The position numbers and the translations under genes are program-made. Positions 35,201-42,993 of a stretch of 64,000 bases of DNA are shown piece after piece. Every line of letters begins with the position of its first letter. The stretch's first letter is position 1. Origin of the DNA: Chitinophagaceae bacterium (GTDB lineage Bacteria > Bacteroidota > Bacteroidia > Chitinophagales > Chitinophagaceae); the NCBI GenBank assembly GCA_016710935.1, contig JADJTY010000001.1, positions 62,001 to 126,000 of the forward strand, in the 5' to 3' direction. The notes beneath the pieces are model-generated. The model worked only from the letters and a program-made list of their open reading frames with translations. It was not told where the DNA came from and did no database searches.

Positions 35201-35670
35201 TTATTTTTATTATTAATGTAGAGAATTTTTTTTCTCAGGTTAGGATCTTTATAACCTGACTTGCAAACTAAAATATCGAGGTAACCATCGTTATTAATAT
35301 CAACCATGCTTACGCCGGTTTTAATTCCTTCGCCGCCATTAACACCCGCTGTTTCAGTAATATCAGTAAATTTAAAGTTGCCCTGGTTTACATATAATTT
35401 ATTACTGCCCAGGGTTGATGAGAAATAAATATCAGCTAAGCCATCATTATTAATATCGCCAACACTTACACCTGCTCCGTTGTAAAGGTTTTCGTACGTG
35501 TAAAAAAACAAGGTTGACGTTTCAACAATGTCATTTCTAAAACTTACGCCGGTACTGCTTTCGGGCAGCAGCGTAAATTGTTTTTTTGTATTTGGTAGCT
35601 GAGCAAATGTAGCACCCGCTAAAAAAACAACAAACAAAAAACTACAGAAACGGCGATAAGTAATTATCAT
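32293..35670 (-). CDS. FG-GAP/VCBS repeat protein with ASPIC/UnbV domain (CRTAC1-like)
   Basis: The 1125-residue secreted protein (signal peptide ending ATFAQ) contains at least a dozen calcium-binding D-x-[DN]-x-D-G-x-x-D loops, such as DINNDGLADIYF, DYDKDGDKDVFF and DADADGDMDLYV. They form two beta-propellers. Between them lies an ASPIC/UnbV domain (HYHPQRGFLSGMEHLLHFGTG) near residue 570. Such proteins are surface-exposed in Bacteroidota and often lie beside SusCD-like or haloperoxidase genes. It starts 8 bp after the vanadium haloperoxidase-like gene and is likely cotranscribed. Confidence 0.93.
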   Translation of the reverse strand: MIITYRRFCSFLFVVFLAGATFAQLPNTKKQFTLLPESSTGVSFRNDIVETSTLFFYTYENLYNGAGVSVGDINNDGLADIYFSSTLGSNKLYVNQGNFKFTDITETAGVNGGEGIKTGVSMVDINNDGYLDILVCKSGYKDPNLRKKILYINNKNNTFTNKAAEYGLEESSFTSQAYFFDYDKDGDKDVFFVNHPIDFSKSMTIPATIENGKMIYAADTNTLYVSDRLFENRNGKFVDVTKKAGLISHAFGLSASIADINEDGWPDIYVANDFNKPDFVFINNKNGTFTDKLTEYIKHLSFSSMGSDINDFNNDGHEDIFVVDMAVENPLRQKQLFAVNQNYDKFQLLLKYGLYYQYPHNSLQLNNADGSFSEISNYAGVSETEWSWAPLIVDFDNDGWKDIFVSNGLKRDITDWDYKVFVLDSVINSMNRGKSVDLNTWLQSIPSVPVKNYFYRNNGSLKFENYTDTWSDAPASFSNGAAYADLDNDGDLDLVVNNVDGPAFIFQNNTRELSSAESHFLRLRFYKSPGSFDEVYGTTVKLSNTKGQIQFQHYHPQRGFLSGMEHLLHFGTGSETIIPSVEITFPNQKKIILKNIQADQVLTLYESDAINTSSTIAIKPSLAFKDISSTGKLKYTQTENDFIDFKREPLIPYKCSRKGPYFAKADVNGDKLEDLFIGGAAGAEGKLMLQNTNGSFTEKKQAVYTAAKNQEDMGSLFFDADADGDMDLYVVSGGAEFKAGSNVYQDHLYINDGKGNFTTAPNALPVEAFNGSAVTALDFDNDGDQDLFVAGHVMPGVFPKADRSMLLQNNKAVFTDVTNQYAKALVRPGIVNQAVWADVDGDGKNELSITGEWMPPEIYGFENGQFVKKESSVHIMLPSKKDTLISMHALSGWWYNMKAADLDNDGRMDFVMGNRGLNSTIKANINEPCTIYAKDFDNNGSYDAILGFYQWGKCYPLYSRDQLIDQVPSMRKKFVRYRDYSGKTMDEILTPAEKNNMEIFKTNFFESGVLMNEGNNTFRFIPFPEKAQLSTINDMVIDDIDNDGITDILVCGNSNDPAVMVGVYDATSALLLKGTGKGNFSATAPADNGLKVKGESRKMVYLKDKDKTTLVFLKNNAAAQVFIKE

Positions 35671-35678
35671 GATTTAGT

Positions 35679-37007
35679 TTATTTAATTGCAACTGGGTAG
35701 ATTGTCTTTAGTACATGCTTACCTATTTCTTTGCCTTGTATAATACTGATACGTGCAGTTTCGGGGTAGTGAATACCGCCGTAAACCCTGCTCCAGCTTA
35801 CTTCTGCAGAAGCTTCATAAAACGATTTAAAATGACGGGTTTCGTTCCCGAAAGGAATTTCAGTAACGTCTGTAAACTCATAATTGTCTCCAAACAGCCG
35901 GGTGAGCACCGTGGCAGCAGCATTTGAAATTACGGCGTGCCCGCTCGTGAATTCAGGAAAGGGAGGTGTTTGAATATAGGGTTGCCAGTTTTTATCAATA
36001 TGGTCATTTATTACAGTTATAGGCCTGATAAGATTGGTTTTAAATTTTTCATCCCAACTGCATATAAAGGCATCAAATAATGCAATCGCTGTAAGTGTAT
36101 AAGCCAGCGAGGACCGGCTTACCGTTTCGTTTTTTGCCTGGCATGCCTGTTGGGTTATCATCAGCCAATGGCCGCCCGGCGAAATTTTATGAATAAAATA
36201 ATTCAGGTGGCCCATGTTTACAGATACATTCGGATTGTCATCCCAATATTTTGCAATGGCTTTTTGTGTGGTATCCAGTTTTTTGCCGATCTCATACACT
36301 TCGATCATGGATTTATAAAAAGAGGAATTTTTTTTAAGACTGAAAGGAAGTTTTTCTGCAGGAGAAAACTGCGATGGTGAATTTAAAGTTAATGGTCTGA
36401 TCGTATTCCAGAAAGGTTCAATAGCCTGGGCATAATCGGCAGGTGTAGGTTGCCAGGTGCCCGGCTCTTTTGAAAGTGTAAACCTTGGCATGGCACGGGA
36501 TTGATTATAATTATCTCTTTTGGCCCAGGCCACCACACTATCGGCAACCAGTTTGCCATACAGGAGCGAATTTTTTACCAGCTCTGCATTGCTTTTATTG
36601 TATAAAACAGAATCAATAAATTTTTGGCGCCAGCCTTCCAGTTTATACTCGGAGCCAACAAGGCTTTGTGCTGTATAAGAAAATGAAACTGCAGCAGCAA
36701 TAAAATTGTCAATTTTGGTGTTTACCGGCGGGGTTGGTAACTTACCCAATCCGTTCAGCTTGCCTGATAAAGAATTAAGCGCAGGATCATCAAGCCTGAT
36801 GCATTCGTAAAACGCAATATTGGGATAGGCATAAATACGGCTTGCTACCGGGGGTGTAAAAAAATCAACCATTACCGTGTTGATGAGAACAGCATTTAAT
36901 TCGTGCAGTACGGCTGCTTTATCCTGTGCTTTTGCCTGTTGAAAATGCAAACAGAAAATAACAAAAATGTATAGGAGTATTCTTTTTAATGGCAGTTGTT
37001 TAGTCAT
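35679..37007 (-). CDS. secreted vanadium-dependent haloperoxidase family protein
   Basis: The 442-residue protein has a signal peptide (ending QAKA-Q) and the PAP2/vanadium haloperoxidase active site: Lys323 and Arg328 (KTNLIRP), Ser355-Gly356-His357 (PEFTSGH), and Arg407 with His413 (SRVYGGIHYP). These bind vanadate or phosphate. Such genes pair with ASPIC/UnbV FG-GAP genes in many Bacteroidota. Whether it oxidises halides or acts as an acid phosphatase cannot be told from sequence. An 11-bp palindrome lies 7 nt upstream of its start. Confidence 0.9.
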   Translation of the reverse strand: MTKQLPLKRILLYIFVIFCLHFQQAKAQDKAAVLHELNAVLINTVMVDFFTPPVASRIYAYPNIAFYECIRLDDPALNSLSGKLNGLGKLPTPPVNTKIDNFIAAAVSFSYTAQSLVGSEYKLEGWRQKFIDSVLYNKSNAELVKNSLLYGKLVADSVVAWAKRDNYNQSRAMPRFTLSKEPGTWQPTPADYAQAIEPFWNTIRPLTLNSPSQFSPAEKLPFSLKKNSSFYKSMIEVYEIGKKLDTTQKAIAKYWDDNPNVSVNMGHLNYFIHKISPGGHWLMITQQACQAKNETVSRSSLAYTLTAIALFDAFICSWDEKFKTNLIRPITVINDHIDKNWQPYIQTPPFPEFTSGHAVISNAAATVLTRLFGDNYEFTDVTEIPFGNETRHFKSFYEASAEVSWSRVYGGIHYPETARISIIQGKEIGKHVLKTIYPVAIK

Positions 37008-37014
37008 TGTATTA

Positions 37015-37042
37015 AAATTTGATAATAAATCTTATCAAATTT
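37015..37042. promoter_or_regulatory. perfect 11-bp palindrome upstream of haloperoxidase gene
   Basis: AAATTTGATAA (37015-37025) and TTATCAAATTT (37032-37042) flank TAAATC. The distance to the start codon (ending at 37007) is 7 nt, so it could be an operator or an RNA hairpin at the ribosome site. Confidence 0.5.
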
Positions 37043-37116
37043 AAAATAAATTAGCCGTCTTATTCAACTTATAAATAAAACGGGCTGTTAAACAACGGAA
37101 ATATATCTCCAAACAA

Positions 37117-37434
37117 TCAGGAACCCAGTGAAGCTTCTTCCTTTTTTAATTCCCTGTCGAAAATAAACGTACCTAAGGGAATAAAGGCAGCAATAAAGGC
37201 TTTAATAAACCAAAAAAAATTTTTCTTTAAACTACCCATCACTTCAAAAGCAAAATAAATAAAGGCAACAAATAATGCTCCGTGCGCCCAACCCACCACT
37301 TTTACAGCTTCGGGGAAATTAAAAAAATATTTCAGCGGCATGGCGATCAGCAATAAAACCAAAAACGAAATGCCTTCTGCAATGCCGATCATTCTGAAAC
37401 GGTGCAGTAATTTCTGTTTGTTTTCTTTCATCAT
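37117..37434 (-). CDS. DUF3817 family membrane protein
   Basis: From the ATG at 37434 the protein has 105 residues and three membrane helices (FRMIGIAEGISFLVLLLIAMPLKY; VVGWAHGALFVAFIYFAFEVM; FIKAFIAAFIPLGTFIFDRELKK). The EG, HG and FD positions are typical of DUF3817 (YdzA-like). Function unknown. The longer frame to 37455 would run through a C-rich repeat and is less likely. It follows mqnC by 40 nt, so the two may be cotranscribed. Confidence 0.85.
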   Translation of the reverse strand: MMKENKQKLLHRFRMIGIAEGISFLVLLLIAMPLKYFFNFPEAVKVVGWAHGALFVAFIYFAFEVMGSLKKNFFWFIKAFIAAFIPLGTFIFDRELKKEEASLGS

Positions 37435-37447
37435 ATTTCGATAACTC

Positions 37448-37472
37448 CCCCACATCCAGGGTGGGGCAGGTG
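37448..37472. repeat. C-rich hairpin between mqnC and DUF3817
   Basis: CCCCAC (37448-37453) and GTGGGG (37461-37466) pair, followed by CAGGTGGG. The layout (C-rich arm, G-rich arm, G-rich tail) resembles the other GC-rich hairpin repeats, but the core sequence differs, so membership of that family is doubtful. Confidence 0.4.
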
Positions 37473-37474
37473 GG

Positions 37475-38599
37475 TTAATAATTTACAACCTGCTCTACAA
37501 TACTTTCCGGCATATCCCTCCATTCGTATTGCTGGTTACGCAGTTGTGGTTCAAAGCCGGCTTCTTTAATAGACTGCTGTATGGTTGTGCTGGTAAAACG
37601 ATGTGGCGCGCCGGCCGCACTAACAACATTTTCTTCAATCATAATACTGCCAAAATCATTTGCTCCGGCGTTTAAACAAATTTGAGCCACCTGTTTACCT
37701 ACCGTTAGCCAGCTTGCCTGTATATTCAAAATGTTTGGTAACATAATTCTGCTCATGGCAATCATCCGTATATATTCTTCAGCCGTAGTTAAATTATGTA
37801 CGCCACGTATTTTTGCCAGCAGCGTATCTGCATCCTGGAAGGTCCAGGGTATAAATGCCAGGAAACCCTTTGCCTCAGCAGGTTTACGGCTTTGAACTTC
37901 TCTTATCTTTACCAGATGTTCAAAACGTTCCTGCAGGGTTTCCACATGGCCAAACATCATGGTGGCCGATGTGGTGATATTCAGTTTATGTGCTTCATGC
38001 ATAATATCAAGCCATTCCTGTGCACCGCATTTTCCTTTGCTGATCAGGCGCCTCACCCTGTCGGTTAAAATTTCGGCACCGGCACCCGGCAGGCTATCCA
38101 TACCAGCTTCTTTTAAAGCCATCAGTACTTCACGATGTGTACTTTTTTCCAGCTTGGTAATGTGTGCCACTTCCGGTGGGCCCAGGGTGTGCAGTTTAAT
38201 ATTTGGGTAAAGGGATTTAAGCTCTTTAAACAGATTTACATAAAAACTCAAACCCAGTTCGGGGTGATGGCCACCTTGCAGTAACAGCTGGTCGCCGCCA
38301 AATTTTATGGTCTCTTCAATCTTTGTCTTATACGTTTCAATATCTGTTATATATGCTTCGGCATGACCGGGTATGCGGTAAAAATTACAGAATTTGCAAT
38401 TGGCGATGCACACATTGGTTGTGTTTACATTCCGGTCTATCTGCCAGGTAACTTTACCATGGGGTACCTGTTTCTTTCTTAACTCGTCGGCTACAAACAT
38501 TAATTCAGTTAATGCAGCATTTTCAAACAGGTACATGCCTTCTTCTACAGATAAATATCCGAAGTGTAGTGCTTTGTGATACAGGTCATTTAATTCCAT
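37475..38599 (-). CDS. mqnC: cyclic dehypoxanthinyl futalosine synthase
   Basis: The 374-residue radical SAM enzyme has the CxxxCxxC cluster motif at Cys64, Cys68 and Cys71 (CIANCKFC). Family motifs follow: QLLLQGGHHPELG, LHTLGPPEVAH, DSLPGAGAEILTDRVRR and TSATMMFGHVET. MqnC cyclises dehypoxanthine futalosine in the futalosine route to menaquinone. The GHHPELG and AGAEIL pattern favours MqnC over the related MqnE. A -7 box TATTTTTG lies 27 nt upstream. No other mqn genes are in the window. Confidence 0.9.
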   Translation of the reverse strand: MELNDLYHKALHFGYLSVEEGMYLFENAALTELMFVADELRKKQVPHGKVTWQIDRNVNTTNVCIANCKFCNFYRIPGHAEAYITDIETYKTKIEETIKFGGDQLLLQGGHHPELGLSFYVNLFKELKSLYPNIKLHTLGPPEVAHITKLEKSTHREVLMALKEAGMDSLPGAGAEILTDRVRRLISKGKCGAQEWLDIMHEAHKLNITTSATMMFGHVETLQERFEHLVKIREVQSRKPAEAKGFLAFIPWTFQDADTLLAKIRGVHNLTTAEEYIRMIAMSRIMLPNILNIQASWLTVGKQVAQICLNAGANDFGSIMIEENVVSAAGAPHRFTSTTIQQSIKEAGFEPQLRNQQYEWRDMPESIVEQVVNY

Positions 38600-38625
38600 A
38601 TGTGCTCCATTTGTGTAATAAACAA

Positions 38626-38633
38626 CAAAAATA
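38626..38633 (-). promoter_or_regulatory. -7 box (TATTTTTG) of mqnC
   Basis: On the minus strand TATTTTTG matches TAnnTTTG, ending 26 nt before the mqnC start. No TTG is found at the ideal distance. Confidence 0.5.
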
Positions 38634-38667
38634 CATCCATTAGGTTGTAAATTAGAGGGAAGATTGC

Positions 38668-39855
38668 ATGATAAAAATCTACTGCACCATATTATTCATT
38701 TTTACACTGGCAAATACACAGGCACAGGAAATTTTACCCCAGAAAGAAGCAAAATTTATAACAAGATTCCCTTTCAGGCAGTTCAGTGGCGGTGTAATGG
38801 TGCTTAAGGCAAGGTTTGGCAACGTACCCGATACCTTAAATTTTATTTTAGACAGTGGCAGCGGTGGCATTTCTCTTGACTCCAGCACCTGTGCGGAGTT
38901 TAGTATTGGAACAAAACCAAGCGATACAACCATTACCGGAATCGGGGGCATCCGTAAGGTTTCCTTTGCCTTTGATCAAACACTGTTGCTGCCGGGTCTA
39001 AAGATCGATCACCTTAATTTTCATATAAATAATTACGAAGTGCTCACCAGTGTGTATGGCGAAAAAGTAGATGGGATCATCGGGTATAGTTTTTTCAGCC
39101 GTTATATCGTTAAAATTAATTTTGACAGCAGTATGATTGAAGTATACAGTCCAGGAAGAATTGATTACCCCGGCGATGGAACCTTGCTGCACCCGGCCTT
39201 TACCAATCTGCCCATTCAATGGCTGAATATAAAAGACAAAAAAAAACTTGGGTTTAATTTTTACTTTGATACCGGCGCAGGGCTTTGTTTATTGATGAGT
39301 GAAAAATTTGCAGAAGACAGCAGTATTTTATTGAGCAGGAGAAGGCCCGTAATTACCCAGGCAGAGGGTATGGGAGGAAAACTTCAAATGCGGCTAACCC
39401 TTATTAAAGAGGTAAAGATCGGGCCTTATAAATTTAAAGCGGTGCCCACTTATTTGTATAAGGACGATTACAACGTAACTTCCTATCCCTTTACGGGCGG
39501 CCTTTTGGGCAATGATCTGCTGCGCAGGTTCAATATGATCATCAATTACCCAAACCGTGAAATTCATCTACAACCTAACAGCCATTTTAAAGAAGACTTT
39601 GACTATGCCTATACCGGGTTGGGAATTTATCTGGTTAACGGCAAAATAATGGTGGAGGATGTTATTCAGGATTCGCCCGCAGATAAAGCACACTTTAAAA
39701 TAAATGATGAAATAGTAGCTGTAAACAGAAATTTTTCTTTGAACATGCAGCTCTATAAAAATATTTTACAAAAACCGTTCGAGTCCGTAAAGGTTTTAAT
39801 TAGGCGGGATGGCATTTTAAAAGAACTTACCATTCATACCATAAGCATCCGTTAA
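38668..39855 (+). CDS. secreted retropepsin-like aspartyl protease with PDZ domain
   Basis: The 395-residue protein has a signal peptide ending TQAQ. Two aspartyl protease half-sites are present: FILDSGSGG (Asp-Ser-Gly) near residue 63 and FYFDTGAG (Asp-Thr-Gly) near 204. Each is followed by a hydrophobic-hydrophobic-Gly strand (TITGIGG, and GGLLGNDLL). The C-terminal 90 residues form a PDZ domain (MVEDVIQDSPADKAHFKINDEIVAV). Such proteins are Bacteroidota A2-clan peptidases of unknown substrate. It is divergent from mqnC. Confidence 0.9.
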   Translation: MIKIYCTILFIFTLANTQAQEILPQKEAKFITRFPFRQFSGGVMVLKARFGNVPDTLNFILDSGSGGISLDSSTCAEFSIGTKPSDTTITGIGGIRKVSFAFDQTLLLPGLKIDHLNFHINNYEVLTSVYGEKVDGIIGYSFFSRYIVKINFDSSMIEVYSPGRIDYPGDGTLLHPAFTNLPIQWLNIKDKKKLGFNFYFDTGAGLCLLMSEKFAEDSSILLSRRRPVITQAEGMGGKLQMRLTLIKEVKIGPYKFKAVPTYLYKDDYNVTSYPFTGGLLGNDLLRRFNMIINYPNREIHLQPNSHFKEDFDYAYTGLGIYLVNGKIMVEDVIQDSPADKAHFKINDEIVAVNRNFSLNMQLYKNILQKPFESVKVLIRRDGILKELTIHTISIR

Positions 39856-39960
39856 TACCATCTTTATTTCATAAGTAGTCCAACGGACTGCGTTGAAATA
39901 TTAGATGGTATTATGCCGACCGAAAAGCTGTTGTACTATTTATAGCGCAAAGTCGGTATA
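39856..39960. repeat. dispersed nested palindrome, copy B
   Basis: The outer arms TACCATCT (39856-39863) and AGATGGTA (39903-39910) match perfectly. Inner arms TATTTCA and TGAAATA (39865-39871, 39894-39900) and AGTCC-AAC-GGACT (39877-39889) continue the stem. TATGCCGAC (39912-39920) is answered by GTCGGTATA (39952-39960). Order and words match copy A at 9869. It lies between the aspartyl protease and the M16 pair. Confidence 0.75.
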
Positions 39961-40027
39961 AACTTTGTTGCGGGTTTTGCTGGGTACTACGAAGCTCATA
40001 TAATGAGCGAAGTAATCTTCTCCTCCG

Positions 40028-40035
40028 TACATTTG
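40028..40035 (+). promoter_or_regulatory. -7 box (TACATTTG) abutting M16 start
   Basis: TACATTTG fits TAnnTTTG and ends only 3 nt before the ATG at 40039. If active, it predicts a leaderless or nearly leaderless mRNA for the M16 pair. Confidence 0.45.
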
Positions 40036-40038
40036 CAC

Positions 40039-41277
40039 ATGATTCAATTCGAAAAATTTGAGATAGCCAATGGCTTAAAAGTGCTGGTTCACCAGGACAA
40101 AAGCACGCCTATGGCAGTAGTAAATGTTTTGTATGATGTGGGTGCCCGTGACGAAGACCCTGCTAAAACCGGCTTCGCTCATTTGTTTGAGCACCTGATG
40201 TTTGGCGGAAGTGTTAATATTCCCGTGTATGATGAGCCATTGCAGCTTGCCGGTGGAGAGAATAACGCCTTTACCACCAACGATCTTACCAATTATTATT
40301 GCCAGTTACCGGCAGAAAACCTGGAAACAGCTTTTTGGCTGGAAAGCGACCGCATGCTATCGCTGGCCTTCGGCAAAAAAAGCCTGGAAGTGCAGCGGAA
40401 AGTAGTTTGCGAAGAATTTAAGGAACACTACATCAACAAACCATACGGCGATGTTTGGCATAAAATAAGGGAGCTCACGTATACCACTCATCCCTACCGG
40501 TGGATGACGATTGGTGCCGAACTGAGCCATATTGAAAATGCAACACTGGATGACGTAAAAGCATTTTTTAATAAACATTACAACCCGGGCAATGCCATTT
40601 TGGTTGTGGCCGGTAATGTAACCGTGGATGAAGTAAAGCGCCTTACCGAAAAATGGTTTGCACCCATTCCTGCCGGCGAAAAATATGTGCGCAACCTGCC
40701 GGTAGAACCCAAACAAACAGCAGCAAGATCAAGCACCGTAAAGGCAAATGTGCCGCTGGATGCATTGTACAAATGCTGGCATATTTATCCAAGAACAGAT
40801 ATGCGTTATTATACTGCTGACCTGATCTCCGAAATTTTAAGCGGGGGCGGTTCATCCCGTTTATTTCAATCGCTGGTAAAAGAAAAACAACTCTTCAGCA
40901 ATATTGAGTGTTATCATTTAGGAAGTACCGATGCCGGCCTGTTAACCATTGAAGGTAAACTGGTAAAAGGTGTAAAGATGGAAGATGCCGAAGCAGCCGT
41001 GAATGAAGAGTTGGCAAAACTGCAGCAGGATGGTATCAGCCAGCGTGAACTGGATAAAGTAAAAAACAAAACAGAAAGCATGATTGCTTTTGAAGACATG
41101 AGCATAACCAACCGGGCCGCCAGCCTGGCCATGTACGAGCAGTTGGGCGATGCAGACCTGATCAATAAAGAACTGGACAGGTACCGGGCGGTAACAGCAG
41201 AAGAAATAAAGATTGAAAGCAACATAATTTTTGACGAGAACAACAGTAATACCCTGTATTACTATTCCAACAACTAA
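40039..41277 (+). CDS. M16 family zinc metallopeptidase, active subunit
   Basis: The start is set at ATG 40039 (MIQFEKFEIANGLKVLVHQDKSTP; 412 residues), which matches the usual N-terminus. The inverted zinc motif HxxEH is at His48, Glu51 and His52 (AHLFEHLMF), with the distal Glu in the segment YCQLPAENLETAFWLESDRM...EVQRKVVCEE. The M16 C-terminal domain follows. The enzyme normally works with a second, non-catalytic M16 subunit, encoded 6 bp downstream. No signal peptide is seen, so the protein appears cytosolic. The longer frame from 40003 would start inside a GCTCAT/ATGAGC palindrome. Confidence 0.93.
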   Translation: MIQFEKFEIANGLKVLVHQDKSTPMAVVNVLYDVGARDEDPAKTGFAHLFEHLMFGGSVNIPVYDEPLQLAGGENNAFTTNDLTNYYCQLPAENLETAFWLESDRMLSLAFGKKSLEVQRKVVCEEFKEHYINKPYGDVWHKIRELTYTTHPYRWMTIGAELSHIENATLDDVKAFFNKHYNPGNAILVVAGNVTVDEVKRLTEKWFAPIPAGEKYVRNLPVEPKQTAARSSTVKANVPLDALYKCWHIYPRTDMRYYTADLISEILSGGGSSRLFQSLVKEKQLFSNIECYHLGSTDAGLLTIEGKLVKGVKMEDAEAAVNEELAKLQQDGISQRELDKVKNKTESMIAFEDMSITNRAASLAMYEQLGDADLINKELDRYRAVTAEEIKIESNIIFDENNSNTLYYYSNN

Positions 41278-41283
41278 TACCTG

Positions 41284-42561
41284 ATGAACAGAAAAACGGC
41301 CCCACTCATAAAAGATGCCATTGAATTTAACCTTGAACTTAAGCCTTATCAAAAATTTACTTTAGATAATGGTGTACCGGTTTATACAATTGATGCCGGC
41401 GCCCAGGAAGTGGTGCAGGTAGAAATGGTGTTTTATGCAGGCAACTGGTTTGAAAAGCAAAAATCGGTAGCGGCAGCCGTCAATTATTTATTAAAGAATG
41501 GTACATCCACAAAGAGTGCTTTTGAAATAAATGAAGAGTTTGAATATTATGGGGCTTATTGTAACCGCTCCTGCTTTAATGAAACTGCGGTTGTTTCTCT
41601 TTCCTCATTAAGTAAACAATTGGCCGCAGTTTTACCGGTAGTTAGGGATATGATAACCGATTCTGTTTTTAGTGAAGCAGAGCTGGATATCTATAAACAA
41701 AATTCAAAACAACGGATAAAGGTCAATTTGCAAAAATGCGATTTTGTTGCTACCCGGTTAATTGATGCTTATGTTTTTGGCGAAGCACATCCTTACGGTA
41801 AGTATACCAACCCGGAAGACCTGGATGCATTGAACAGCGACCTGCTTAAAGATTTTTTTAAACAATATTATCTTAACGGTCAGTGTGTGATTTTTGTAAG
41901 TGGTAAACTACCGGCCGACATTGAAGTGCAATTGAATAGCGCCTTTGGTGATCTTTCATTAAAACCTTTCAATAACCAGCTAACAACAATAATTCAGTCG
42001 CCTGCAACAGAGAAAAAATACAGGATTGGAAACGATCCTAACGGTGTGCAGGGCGCTATCCGTATTGCCAGGCCATTTCCAAACCGCCATCACCCCGACT
42101 TTATGAAAGTGATGGTATTGAATACGGTTTTTGGAGGATTCTTTGGATCGAGGCTGATGAGTAATATTCGTGAAGACAAAGGATATACTTATGGCATACA
42201 CAGCTATGTACAAAATCATATTCACGATTCGGCATGGATGATAAGTACCGAAGCCGGTAAAGATGTTTGCGAAGCAACCATTGAAGAAGTGTATAAAGAA
42301 ATGAAATTATTAAGAGAAGACCTGGTGGATGATGAAGAACTGTTGTTGGTAAGAAATTATCTGATCGGAACGATCCTGGGAGACCTGGATGGCCCCTTCC
42401 AGATCATGGGGCGCTGGAAAAACCTGGTATTGAATAATCTTGATGGCGATTATTTTTACAGGTCAATACAAACGATAAAAAATATTTCGGCAGAAGAACT
42501 GCGGGAGCTGTCAAAAAAATACCTGAATCCTGCCGATTTTTACGAAATAGTTGTAATTTGA
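41284..42561 (+). CDS. M16 family peptidase homologue, non-catalytic subunit
   Basis: The 425-residue M16 protein lacks HxxEH: the equivalent region reads AAAVNYLLKNGTSTKSAFEINEEFEYYGAY. It keeps the distal R-x5-Y site (SRLMSNIREDKGYTYGIHSY) used for substrate contact. Catalytic/non-catalytic M16 pairs form heterodimers in other bacteria and in mitochondrial processing peptidase. Spacing of 6 bp to the active subunit supports one operon. A small membrane gene follows after 4 bp. Confidence 0.92.
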   Translation: MNRKTAPLIKDAIEFNLELKPYQKFTLDNGVPVYTIDAGAQEVVQVEMVFYAGNWFEKQKSVAAAVNYLLKNGTSTKSAFEINEEFEYYGAYCNRSCFNETAVVSLSSLSKQLAAVLPVVRDMITDSVFSEAELDIYKQNSKQRIKVNLQKCDFVATRLIDAYVFGEAHPYGKYTNPEDLDALNSDLLKDFFKQYYLNGQCVIFVSGKLPADIEVQLNSAFGDLSLKPFNNQLTTIIQSPATEKKYRIGNDPNGVQGAIRIARPFPNRHHPDFMKVMVLNTVFGGFFGSRLMSNIREDKGYTYGIHSYVQNHIHDSAWMISTEAGKDVCEATIEEVYKEMKLLREDLVDDEELLLVRNYLIGTILGDLDGPFQIMGRWKNLVLNNLDGDYFYRSIQTIKNISAEELRELSKKYLNPADFYEIVVI

Positions 42562-42565
42562 TCTT

Positions 42566-42937
42566 ATGCAAAAATGGTTTTTTAAAGTATTGGTTTGCTC
42601 GGTAAATGTGTTTATACTGGCGTATATTTTGCCGGGCATAAGTATTGTTGATTTTTTTTCGGCAATTATTGTGGCACTGGTACTGTCTTTGCTGGATGCA
42701 ATAGTAAAGCCCCTGCTCATTATACTTACCCTGCCGGCTACGATCTTAACACTGGGCCTTTTCCTTTTTGTAATTAATGCCTGCATCATTTTACTGGATG
42801 ATTATTTTGTACATGGCTTTAAAGTAGAAAGTTTCTGGCATGCCCTGCTTTTAAGTGCATTACTTTCTTTCTTTAATTCTTTGGTGCATAAAAAAGCATT
42901 TCCCGGGGAGAAGAAAAACATAAATCAACAATTATAA
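42566..42937 (+). CDS. phage holin family 4-like membrane protein (YvlD-type)
   Basis: The 123-residue protein has four membrane helices (VLVCSVNVFILAYILPGI; FFSAIIVALVLSLLDAIVKPLLIILTLPATILTLGLFLFVINACIILL; FWHALLLSALLSFFNSL). The signature IVKPLLIILTLPATILTLGLF is that of the phage-holin superfamily IV/YvlD. Despite its name the family is widespread on chromosomes and not tied to phages. It starts 4 bp after the M16 gene. A bidirectional terminator follows. Confidence 0.9.
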   Translation: MQKWFFKVLVCSVNVFILAYILPGISIVDFFSAIIVALVLSLLDAIVKPLLIILTLPATILTLGLFLFVINACIILLDDYFVHGFKVESFWHALLLSALLSFFNSLVHKKAFPGEKKNINQQL

Positions 42938-42973
42938 AAAAAGAGTACGGAAAATAAACCGTACTCTTTTTTT
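42936..42973. terminator. bidirectional intrinsic terminator
   Basis: A 15-bp perfect stem, A7-GAGTACGG (42936-42950) and CCGTACTC-T7 (42959-42973), encloses an 8-nt loop. Both arms give a T-tract on one strand, so it can stop the holin-like gene and the convergent VWA gene. Confidence 0.95.
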
Positions 42974-42993
42974 GTTTTCAGGGGAATCTCTTC

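Noticed and set aside
42566..42937. Possible prophage remnant from a holin-like gene
   Set aside because: The holin-4-like family is common on chromosomes and no other phage gene occurs in the window.
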